Shown here: piece after piece, positions 1 to 8,655 of the stretch
Numbering within the stretch: position 1 is the first letter of the stretch
Layout: every line of letters starts with the position of its first letter
Assembly (NCBI GenBank): GCA_009192285.1
Contig: CM018604.1
Span: 4,249,746-4,313,745, forward strand
Direction: 5' to 3'
DNA length: 64,000 nt
Source: Morchella semilibera
Lineage: Eukaryota > Ascomycota > Pezizomycetes > Pezizales > Morchellaceae
The notes under the pieces: generated by a model
Database searches by the model: none
The model's input: only the letters and a program-made list of their open reading frames with translations
What the model was told of the DNA's origin: nothing
Translations under genes and position numbers: made by a program

Positions 1-686
1 TTTCAGTTCAGCTGCCAAGAGATCTCACCTCTTCTGGATTCTTTGCCCGATCTGCTCCATGAAATGCATTCAGCTACCGGACATACCGCGCGGTCTCGTA
101 GGTACGGTGTACCTAGCCTTCTTTTCTCAAAGCCACAAACTGAAAACCTATCACTTCGCAGCACTGCAGTTAATACATGGTACATACATGTATGTATGTC
201 ATAATCTATTCTCGTCTGCAGCTGATGGATGTTGTTCTTAAAGAGCTCCCATGCAGAATAGAGGTCGCTGATCCTTATGTCATTGCGGTCACGGACCGTT
301 GCCTGCCATACATATTGTTACAAACGCCCCCTCCCTCCATACATTCCCCATTTGGTTTCATAATTTTGGAAGCCCCCAATACGGTAAGCTCAGGTGTTTC
401 ATGTGCCGTCTAGCACAGACGAGAGGGAACGTGAATTTCATTTAAGCATGTCAGCCCGGGGGAGGGCCGTACACGACCTTCCTTCAAATTCCCTTCTTTG
501 TAGGTAGGGAAATCTTTTAGGTTTCTTTTTTTTTTTTTCTTTCTTTCTTTCTCTCCTTGATTTGATCACTTATTCCTTCCTCCATGTCTTTGTGAACGCC
601 GGCCGTCATCAACAAACAAAAACCCTAAACGCCTCCATGTAAACAGAACAGAGGAAAGAAAAGAACAAACCCAGAAACAAAAAATC
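1..686. other. Intergenic, 5' flank of the ankyrin gene
   Basis: No gene is supported here. The stretch holds one TACATGTA palindrome near 185 inside a short (TACA/TGTA) run, and a T-rich (TTTC)n tract around 520-556. An A-rich leader follows just before the ATG at 687. The pyrimidine tract and A-rich leader are what fungal promoters and 5' leaders often look like, but no TATA box stands out. Confidence 0.5.
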
Positions 687-2321
687 ATGTCTCTTCTCCA
701 ACTCCCCAATGAACTGCTACTATACATTGGTGAACAGCTCAGTCCCCAACCAGAATGCCGTCACCTCAACGCGTTTCTGCAGACAAATCGCCGTCTCGCC
801 GAACTCGTGCAACCGCTCCTCGACAAGAAGGCTGTCCCGGTCGACCTCGGCCGACGGAAAAGGGTGCTCCACTGGGCCGCAGAAAGAGGGTATGAACGAC
901 TTGCGGGAGCGCTGCTTGAGAATGGGAGTTATGTTGGATCTCTCGACTGCAACGGGTGGACACCTCTTCTGCACGCAGCAGCAAATGGGTACGATGGGAT
1001 AATCCGCAAGCTACTAGCTAAAGGGGCAAACATAGAGGCGAGGAGCTACTGGGGGGACCGAGAGACCGCACTTCACTGTGCGGCACTAGAGGGTCAGGAA
1101 GCGGCTGTTCGAGTGTTGCTGGAGAAAGGTGCTGAGTTGGACACAAAGGCACAGTCAAGATCAACGGCACTTCACTTTGCGGTTGAGGGTGAGAAGGAAA
1201 TGATCGTGAAGCTCCTTATCGACAAAGGGGCTAACGTCAACATCCAGAGAGATAATGAAACGGGCAACTACGCAGTTCACCTAGCCATCCAGAATGAAGA
1301 TGAATCTATCTTGATGCTCTTACTCGACCACGGAGCCAATCACAAAGCACAGAATCGGGCCGGGGACACAGCACTACACCTCGCTTGCTCGGACAAGTGT
1401 CCTCCCGAGATGATGAAGTATCTTTTGGAGAAGGGCGCTGACTTTACAATACTAAACCAACGCGGAGAGACACCACTGCACATTGCGGCAAAGAGTAATA
1501 ATACAGAAGCGGTCTTCAGGATGCTCCGTCTGGGAGCCTCAACAGTGATTAATTTCCGGGATGCAGACAATAATACACCACTTCTCTGTGTAGCAGCCGG
1601 CTCAGACCCCGTCGAGGTCAAGAGGTCCAACTCCAACAGGCTCTCCCGGCACCGATCCTTTGAGCGTCTCCCACCTCGCCGTAGCAACACCGAGCCTGTC
1701 CAAGACGTCCGTGCAGCGTCCCTCGCTATGGAAGTCATCAAAAACGACATCATAAAGATGCTCCTCGAGAACGGTGCCAACGTCAACCACCAAGGAAAAC
1801 GGAGACAGGCAGCGCTCCACCTCGCCGCTATAAACGGCTACGAGGAGATGGCGCGGGTGCTGCTCGAGAACGGCGCCGACCCAACGCTCAAGGATGATAA
1901 TGGCTGCACCGCTCTCGATCTTGTGGAGGAATATGTCCAGAAGTACCGCGAGGGCGGCGCGGCGGGGCGCGGCACAGTCCTGGGCCTGAAACAACTACTG
2001 CGGAGCGACTCGACACTAAGTCGACGAGAGAGTGTCCAAGGCTCTCCTGGTCTCCGGGATCTAAAGACGGGATTGCACAGAAGGGATAGTGCGCAGGGGT
2101 CACCGGGCCTACGGGAGTTTAGGAGTGCGAGTAGGAGGGACAGCATCCAAGGGTCGCCTAACGGCCTGCGGGAGCTGAGGAGTCCACCACTGATAAGGCC
2201 TATCAGTGTTAATGAAATGGGCATGCAGCGGAAGATGTCGAAGCGGACAGGGCCCGGTATTCGTTTCCCAATTCGGGTTGTGCAGAGGGTCGACAGCTTG
2301 AGCAATGTTTCAGAGACATAG
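687..2321 (+). CDS. F-box-like ankyrin-repeat protein
   Basis: Single-exon protein of 544 residues. Residues 5-17 (LPNELLLYIGEQL) match the start of an F-box-like helix, and the next ~30 residues fit such a domain. From about residue 55 to 290, and again from about 345 to 425, there are ankyrin repeats, shown by recurring TALH/TPLH, LL..GA and G..LDL signatures. A basic serine-rich linker (about 310-345) interrupts the array. The C-terminal ~115 residues are non-ankyrin and carry three copies of RR-[DE]-S-x-QGSP, which look like basophilic kinase sites. In fungi, F-box plus ankyrin proteins usually act as substrate adaptors of SCF ubiquitin ligases; that role is inferred. The ATG at 687 follows an A-rich leader, and the next in-frame Met is far inside the repeats. 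The target is unknown. Confidence 0.88.
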   Translation: MSLLQLPNELLLYIGEQLSPQPECRHLNAFLQTNRRLAELVQPLLDKKAVPVDLGRRKRVLHWAAERGYERLAGALLENGSYVGSLDCNGWTPLLHAAANGYDGIIRKLLAKGANIEARSYWGDRETALHCAALEGQEAAVRVLLEKGAELDTKAQSRSTALHFAVEGEKEMIVKLLIDKGANVNIQRDNETGNYAVHLAIQNEDESILMLLLDHGANHKAQNRAGDTALHLACSDKCPPEMMKYLLEKGADFTILNQRGETPLHIAAKSNNTEAVFRMLRLGASTVINFRDADNNTPLLCVAAGSDPVEVKRSNSNRLSRHRSFERLPPRRSNTEPVQDVRAASLAMEVIKNDIIKMLLENGANVNHQGKRRQAALHLAAINGYEEMARVLLENGADPTLKDDNGCTALDLVEEYVQKYREGGAAGRGTVLGLKQLLRSDSTLSRRESVQGSPGLRDLKTGLHRRDSAQGSPGLREFRSASRRDSIQGSPNGLRELRSPPLIRPISVNEMGMQRKMSKRTGPGIRFPIRVVQRVDSLSNVSET

Positions 2322-3249
2322 TAGGCACTAATAGCATTTTTTTTTTTACTTATTACTCTTCCTTTGTTGTTTTCTCAACCCCGGTGCATTGTTTGGTTTT
2401 GTTTTTGCTGTGTTCATGGAAGGTTTTTGTATACGGGTGCAGTTGGATATCATAACTGATATATGTCGGGATGCAATGCGGGCTAGTTTATGTTGGTGGG
2501 TAAAACGGCGGCAGCAGCGGCGGGCGAATTCGAATGGGTTGATTGGTTGGCGATTGCTCTCTCTCTCTCTCTTTTTTTTTTAACTGCTACTACTACTACT
2601 GCTCTCTCTAGGTTAAGGCTGCATTTCTAGGATTTCCTTTCTTCTTGGAGTGGGTGGGTGGGGGCCTGAAAAATCATTTGGAGTTCTTGTTTTGTCTAGA
2701 CATTTTCTTTTCTTTCTTTTCCTCCTCTTTCTCTCTCGAGATCGCACGAAAGCCATGACGGCGTCCTGTTTTTTTGTTTTTTGATAGTACTCTACTCGCC
2801 TTCGGGCACACTAACTAACTACTATTACTATTCTACTTGCTTGTTTCGATGTAACTCTCTCTCTCTTTCTCTCTCTCTTTTTTTTTTTTTTTTTTTTTTT
2901 TGGCTTTTGCTTTCAGCCTTTTTTTTTTCCGGCTCTTTTTACTGTTGAATAATTACAATACCCACCAGGGTACCATACCCGTACAGGGCCCCCCTCTCTA
3001 TCCCACTCTCGGTCGATTAAGTATGTACTACTTATAGCTTACGAACGAAAAAAAATCAAAAAAAAAATCACCATCACTGACCTGCTGCAACTACTAATTT
3101 ATCAAAACCGTTATCTTGAAACCACTGCTTCTGCAGATGTGTGGCTTCCTCTTCATGCACCCCACATCTCGCTTGGCACCGTTTGTCCCTCCCTTCTTTC
3201 TGTGTGTGTGTGTGAGGGTGGATCCATGGGAGGGTAAGGAGGGTAAGAG

Positions 3250-3318
3250 AGGGGAACCGCCTAGGGGCAGGGGACCAGGGGCAGGGGGCAGGGGTAGGGG
3301 TAGGGGGGGGAGGGCTAA
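3250..3318 (+). repeat. Guanine-run tract with G-quadruplex potential
   Basis: More than seven runs of four or more G are separated by 2-5 bases on the + strand, ending in an eight-G run. That is enough for intramolecular four-stranded folding in principle. It lies in the spacer between two convergent genes. Confidence 0.6.
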
Positions 3319-4013
3319 TACTTTTCTGGGTAAAACTGGTCATGGAACTCTCACTCGCCCTTCTTCTACGGTACCCCTTCTTCTTCTGAAAAACAGACCA
3401 TATGGCGTGCAAAGTGAAGTGAAGTGAAGTGAATTTCAGAGATCGGCATGCCGCCGCCCCCCCTTCCGAAATTTCAACCTCCCCTTGCGCGCAGGGAGGT
3501 TATGTTGGGGGGATGCCAGAATTCCATAGTCATGTATGGTACCTTTGTATTGATTAAATTAATTATTGCGATCGCGCGCATGGACCACCATCGCTATATA
3601 TCACGGCAGCACTATCTACATACATATAAGTACAGTAGGTAAGAAGTACTCTAGGTAGGTCCTGCCAATATGTGTATTGTACTTGGTACTAAGCCCCGAG
3701 TAAGTGCTGGGTACTTTGTATAATATATATCATGAACATGAAAAAAGTAAGTACCTATCTAGAGTACAATTATGATCTCCAGCCCAGTTCCAAACACGCC
3801 GGAGGTAGGATTCGAGACTGGGCCGGTGCATTGCAAACCGGGCTTAACGGATCGCAACCGCCGCGGTTTCAAGCTCGGGACGAAGATGCGTGCCCAGGGG
3901 GAGGGGTCTTATATGGATGGAGGAGGCGTGGGGTTTGGTTTGGATGGTTAGATAGATGGGCTAGGGTTCTAGCTACCAGGCATATTGAAGAAGCGCATCT
4001 CGCTATGGCGGAA

Positions 4014-4072
4014 CTCGATATGCCGGATACCTTGCTGCTCTATGTAAATCTTTTGTCATCCGGCATAGCGAG
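4014..4072. repeat. Imperfect inverted repeat (stem-loop)
   Basis: The arm CTCGATATGCCGGAT at 4014-4028 is nearly the reverse complement of ATCCGGCATAGCGAG at 4058-4072, with one mismatch and a spacer of about 30 nt. A further partial copy of the arm (CTCGCTATG) lies just upstream, near 4000. It may be the core of a foldback element or an RNA hairpin near a 3' end. Confidence 0.5.
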
Positions 4073-4447
4073 GTGCAACTGTATCCCGCAACGCGCGTCA
4101 GGCAGACGTTTGCAGCACGCTCGAGCCAATCATGGCATCTGTTTGGAAAGGAAAAAAAAAAAAAAAACTGGATCTTTCCCTCCCTCGGAGTGATGCTACG
4201 AGATAGCTTAGGCAGCCTAGCTACTTGCACATTGGAAGTTTCTAGTTGGTGCTCTTTGAACCTTAGAGATTAAGCCATGATTACTTGCTAGCTACCCGTA
4301 CCTATGCCCGCAACCCGTATCCAAACAAGCAAAAAAGAAAAAACAAGCGCACAAAACGCAAACACAGAACCAACGCATACGCCCAACCAGACACACCCTA
4401 CCCTACCCTACTCTTCCTTCCCTTCCTTCCTCTCTCCACACAACAGC

Positions 4448-4788
4448 TTAAACTCCGTTCCCGCCAATGGTGCCGTAGCTCGTCCCCTGTATGCGCTCCG
4501 AGAAGACAAACGGTGCAGGCCGCTCCATCAGCCGCCCGGCCATGGCCTGCTCCTTGCGCTCGTAGTACACCCACTCGAGGTAGAAGGCGTGTAGGTGCCC
4601 GGGGAGGTAGCCGAGGACCGTGAGGACGACGTTGACCAGTAGGTCGGTCCCGCAACCGGCGACAGCAAAGACACCGAGAGGGGGGAACTGGTGAGTGTGT
4701 GGTTAGCTACATAACTACATGTATTTGAGGGGGATGGCTTTACAATCACTGTCATGACGACGAGGAGGAAGGCGGACATGAAACCCAT
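4448..4788 (-). CDS. Pmp3/Sna-family membrane proteolipid
   Basis: Two exons, 4744-4788 and 4448-4687, flank a 56-nt intron with donor GTAAAG, branch GCTAAC and acceptor CAG. The join is in frame and gives 94 residues. Residues 16-60 carry the family signature: PPLGVF, then GCGTD, then a second hydrophobic helix with VLTVLGYLPGHLHAFY. Two transmembrane helices are expected. Pmp3/Sna proteins are small plasma-membrane or vacuolar proteolipids that affect membrane potential and cation tolerance in yeast. Typical Pmp3 is 52-58 residues. This one has a C-terminal tail of about 35 residues, as in the longer Sna members. The first helix starts immediately at the Met, and the LERGC often seen in Pmp3 is replaced by AVAGC. 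The gene spans frames that look unrelated until the intron is removed. The family call is secure; the exact role is not. Confidence 0.87.
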
Positions 4789-6151
4789 GGTTGGTGTGTT
4801 TTGTTTGATTAGATTAGCTTGTGGGGATTGATTCTTTGGGGTTTGTTGTATTAGATCTATCGTAGCTTAAGTAGGCAGTAAGGCAGACAGACAGATATCA
4901 AGGGCAAGAAAGAGAGGTTGAGTGCGGAATCAGAGAGTTATAAAGAGACCACGCCCTGTGTGTGTGACGTCATAGGCAGCCAGTTCCAAGTTAAGGCAAT
5001 TGATAAGTTCACACCCTGGCCCTGATCGGCGGGGGGGCTAGCCGCATTCGAAGAGGGGCATAACACAACAACAACAGCGAGATGATCATGATACTACAGA
5101 CCTACATACATATCGTGTTCAATTGAGGAGAGCCAATGGATCTGGAACCTCGCTTGCTTTCCTGGGTTTTGACCCCGAGGGTAGGCGTCGCCGGGATAGA
5201 GATTACCTTGCAGGCGCCGGCTGGTCTTTGATGGCATCTGGCATCTGGTATTTGGACGGTTCATGATTTGTCGCCGACATTGATAGTCCGACTCTTTATT
5301 ATGAAGATCCCGCTTTGTGTATTTCTTGTAGGTACTGGCAACCGCAGGTGGTCTCGCATGGCAGAGTGTATGGCCAATATCACGGTGTCCGAGGGCTGCG
5401 TTTAAACTTGGAGGACGTGACCTTAGATACTTACGATACGAGGTACATACATGTTCCTACATATGCATGTAGAGTATATGTGGGTACAGCGCCAAAACGG
5501 GCAATACGGGGTCTCAGTGTCAGTTAAAGTGCTGGATACACATAATAATATCACTTTTATGCATACCACTAAACACCCTGTACTATATCGTGTATCTACT
5601 CCCTTTTACTCCCTGGAATACAACTGAGTCACTAACCCGCCGGTTCGATTCTAGAAGCCCACTCCCGAAAGCTTTTGCCACACCGGCCCAGTCCCAAAGT
5701 CTCCTCGACCGTAATATTAGGACGGGCCGACTCGATATATGTAGCTCGAAACATGAACTTGGGCCCAATCAACCCGACTACTATTCTCGTAGAGGGGGGA
5801 AGGGGCTCAAGAAGACCTTGCCCTACCACAAGTGCCGTATCTATAGGTGGTTTATACTTACCACTAGTCGACTTGCCTCTGTGCACCATCCAACAGCGCG
5901 CTCCGCTCAGAGATGGGTATCGTGTGGCCCACAAGGCGAGCAGAGATAGGTGTCTTGGGCTGGATGTCTCTGTATGCCTTTGATTGCTCCACATCTAGAC
6001 CCGCTGTGGCTGCACCGACGAGACCAGGCCGATATCCAGGTAGAATGGTATATGTGGTGCAAAAAAGTTCTAATGTTCCTATCGGGAGGGTCGATACACG
6101 CAGGTGGGTGCGTAGGCAGTCTTCTGTACCAATGCCTCATCTCTCTATTGC

Positions 6152-6390
6152 TGGACATTAATTGCTTTCCAGGTAAAGAAAGCTGACCCATCAGCTTTGT
6201 TTATCCTTCTTTCCGTATCGGGAAGATAGTTTCCCTATTTGGATCCATCTTCCCGATTCGAGATATGATTTCTTGTTTTCTTTAGATGATTATTTTTTTT
6301 GTACGTATCTATTTTCTTTATTTCATCTACTACTCTTTTTAGTGGTTGTATTACCTATTAAGGAAGTCTAAGTCCCAGTATCAATCATCT
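6152..6390 (+). repeat. Dispersed repeat, copy A
   Basis: This stretch matches, at roughly three quarters identity by eye, the reverse complement of about 48174-48435. Shared blocks include CTGGACATT, GACCCATCAGCTT, TTTCCGTATCGG, TGATTATTTT, CTACTCTTTTTAGT and ATTACCTATTA, in the same order. Copy A lacks about 35 bp present in the other copy. The family is not recognised; no terminal repeats or target-site duplications are evident at the edges. Confidence 0.7.
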
Positions 6391-7197
6391 ATCACAATGC
6401 TTCCGTAACTCTCAGCCACCAAGACTGAGACTGCATCTGGTGGGGGCTAAGCCCGACTAAGCGTTCCTTGACTCTGACTAGGAACGATACAAGTCCCGAC
6501 CTACCAAAACCTCCAGCGACAGCTGCTCTCAGAGAGGTTTGATCATCACGTATCCCAGAGGGTCTACATCGGACGGATCCCTCTTTTCTAGTAGCCCTTT
6601 ACATTCCCCTCTCCTTTCGATCGAGGGGATCTAGCACATTATACAACCCTAACCCACTGACCAAAGGCGGGTGGACTTAGGGCGTACGTATGACCAACAA
6701 ACAGCTACAAAAATACCCAGCATCTGACAAAGAGCCGGACACAGATAGCACGAAGCGGGAGATGCGGTTTCATCCTCCGGTGAATTCGCATCTCAGGATA
6801 TCACTCGGTCTCAGCCCATCACTCGTTTTGGGGGCCTTGGCTTTCTTCTAAACGGCAATGAGACTCATTGTCCGCACGGGGTGTCTGCACATAATTATAT
6901 ATCGTATGTCTGGCCTGCGATTATAGTGGTGCCCGAGTGGTTGCACCCCCCGCAGACTATCAATCGCCCAGGGCTCGGAGGGTCGAGAGCGTTCAGCTTC
7001 GGCGTCTGAATATTCAATTCACAAGCCTGCTCCACTTGAATAGCTCGCTCTCTTCTTCCTCCAACAACCAATTCCTACGAGAAGAGGTGGGCTTCAAGGA
7101 TTCAAACTCACCCAAATCTAATTTCAAGGCACTATGGTCTTTTCAAATTGCGCGCCTTTGCCACACCATGAAATACAGTTTTTCATCACAGGCTGGG

Positions 7198-7205
7198 TAT
7201 AAAAG
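7198..7205 (+). promoter_or_regulatory. TATA box upstream of the SPVK-repeat gene
   Basis: TATAAAAG lies about 210 nt before the ATG at 7411, in a T/C-rich setting followed by an A/C-rich leader. This is a plausible core promoter for a strongly expressed gene. Confidence 0.5.
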
Positions 7206-7265
7206 TGCTTTACAGTCCGCACCTCCAGTGTTCTTCACCACATCAGTTCGCTTCGTTTGCACCAG

Positions 7266-7352
7266 AGCAAGGAAAAACCCAAATACTCAAAACAATCAGC
7301 TTAGTTCTCGAAGCAAAGAAAAACCCAGATACTCAAAATCATCAGCTTAGTT
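7266..7352 (+). repeat. 41-bp direct duplication in the 5' leader
   Basis: Positions 7266-7306 and 7312-7352 are direct copies of a 41-bp A-rich unit (each ends ATCAGCTTAGTT) with four mismatches and a 5-nt spacer. They lie between the TATA box and the ATG at 7411, so they are probably transcribed as part of the leader. Confidence 0.8.
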
Positions 7353-7410
7353 AAAGTTCTAAACCTGCCTATAAACAATATTATAGCCAACCTTACAAAT
7401 AACGCCAATA

Positions 7411-8655
7411 ATGGCCCCTCCCCATCCAGAGACCGCAACAGCTCCCAGCTCCCTCGGCGCCAGCTCCTCGCCCGTCAACAAAACCACCCGCCTCGACCCC
7501 CTCACCGACGAACTGACCTCCCCGAACCGGAGAGGCACCCCAACCCGCAGAGCAACCCCCGTCCAGGACGCCACTCCCCAAAAACCCGAAACTCCCCGCA
7601 GAATCAGCGCCATTCGCAGCGGCATATCGTCCATGACCGGCACCCTCCCCGCCGTCGTACCCGTCCCTCTGCCCGCGGGCGCCTCCTCACCCGCCCGTGG
7701 CCGCCCCCCCGCTAAAAGGTCCCCCCGCAAGAACACCTGGTCCGTCCCCCCGTCGCCGTCGCCGGTGCGCAGGTCTGCGCGCACTCCCGTGCCAGTCGAA
7801 CGCTATGCGGACTCATGGGCGCCGCCTACGCGGGCGCCCTCCACGACCAGGAAACGCCCCGTGGTGGGCGCGGGGATCGTGTATGAGCTCTCGGCGAACA
7901 TGGGGACCGACGAGGAGCCGAGATACTGCCTGTTTCCGCGGGAGCGGGTGGGTGTGAGAGGGGTGTATGCGGTCTTGTGGGGCGTGGAGGGGGACGTGCA
8001 GCGGGAACTGATGCTGAGTGTCTGGGAGGGGAAGGTGCCGAAAGCATCTCCGAAGAGGCAGAAGGCCGTTACGAAAAGGCCGACTGGTGAGGAGGAGGAG
8101 GGGCAAGATGAGGAGGAGGAAGAGTCGCCGAGGAAGAGACGCAAGCCGGCGGTATTGCCGAGAGAACCAAAGAAGGTGAAACCAACGTCGCCGGTGAAGC
8201 CGAAGGCGCCAAAGGCAGCGGCGATATCCCCGGTAAAGCCGAAGGCGCCGAAGAAGCCGAAAACGACATCCCCAGTCAAGCCCAAGGCAAAGAAGGGGAA
8301 AGGGAAGGAGAAAGCCCCGCCGGCAGTAGAAACGGAGTCACCCACTGGTGCGGAGGCGGAGGCCTCGAAGGCGGCGGAGAAGCCCGCGGCGGCGGCGGTA
8401 AAGGTGAAGAAGCTACCAATGCCAACCGCTGCGGACTATGAAAGAACGGAGGCTGAGGAGCTGAGACTGCGGGCAAAGAGGGAAGAGCGCCAGAGACAGA
8501 TTGAGCGCGGGGGACTCCCGAATGTTCCGAAGCAAGCGTTGACGGAGGAGCAAAAAGAGGAGCTGAGAGCTGCAGAGGAGAGGGCAGAGCGCAGAAGGCA
8601 GCGGCGGGGAGGAGAACCCGAGCCTGTTAGGGCGCGCACGGATGGAGATGCATGA
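7411..8655 (+). CDS. Basic Pro/Lys-rich nuclear-type protein with SPVK repeats
   Basis: Single-exon protein of 414 residues; not recognised as a named family. The N-terminal ~150 residues are disordered and rich in Pro, Ser, Thr and Arg with many SP/TP sites. Residues about 160-215 form the only compact-looking block (VYELSANMG, YCLFPRERVGVRG, ELMLSVWEG). An acidic stretch (EEEEGQDEEEEE, near 227-240) is followed by KRRK, a likely nuclear signal. Near 255-300 lie three SPVKPKA repeats, typical of H1-like DNA-binding tails and CDK targets. Residues about 345-405 are highly charged (E/R/K) and probably a coiled coil. Codons are very GC-rich. A chromatin or nucleolar role is inferred from composition only. 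The ATG follows an A/C-rich leader and a TATA box. Confidence 0.75.
   Translation: MAPPHPETATAPSSLGASSSPVNKTTRLDPLTDELTSPNRRGTPTRRATPVQDATPQKPETPRRISAIRSGISSMTGTLPAVVPVPLPAGASSPARGRPPAKRSPRKNTWSVPPSPSPVRRSARTPVPVERYADSWAPPTRAPSTTRKRPVVGAGIVYELSANMGTDEEPRYCLFPRERVGVRGVYAVLWGVEGDVQRELMLSVWEGKVPKASPKRQKAVTKRPTGEEEEGQDEEEEESPRKRRKPAVLPREPKKVKPTSPVKPKAPKAAAISPVKPKAPKKPKTTSPVKPKAKKGKGKEKAPPAVETESPTGAEAEASKAAEKPAAAAVKVKKLPMPTAADYERTEAEELRLRAKREERQRQIERGGLPNVPKQALTEEQKEELRAAEERAERRRQRRGGEPEPVRARTDGDA

Larger units (their letters stand above)
2322..4447. other. Intergenic between convergent genes, simple repeats
   Basis: No coding region is supported. The stretch holds CT-rich and poly-T tracts (around 2560-2580 and 2855-2902), a guanine-run tract at 3250-3318, GAAGT repeats at 3412-3432, an imperfect inverted repeat at 4014-4072, and an A-run at 4149-4166. 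The two flanking genes converge, so both 3' ends lie here. Open frames across the G-rich tract are low-complexity and are not treated as genes. Confidence 0.5.
4789..7410. other. Intergenic between divergent genes
   Basis: The 2.6-kb spacer separates the divergent Pmp3-type gene and the SPVK-repeat gene. It contains one copy of a dispersed repeat (about 6152-6390), a TATA box at 7198 and a duplicated 41-bp leader segment at 7266-7352. Open frames around 5580-6190 overlap on both strands and show no recognisable protein. The middle (about 5500-6900) differs in texture from the simple-repeat spacers elsewhere and may be decayed mobile DNA. Confidence 0.45.

Noticed and set aside
4400-4413. Tandem CCCTA units resembling telomere repeat
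   Set aside because: Only two to three units next to CT-rich DNA; too short for a telomere or interstitial telomeric tract.
6937-7350. 137-residue open frame (+) before the SPVK gene
   Set aside because: It begins at a GTG, runs through the TATA box and both leader duplications, and has no protein features; it is more likely promoter and leader.
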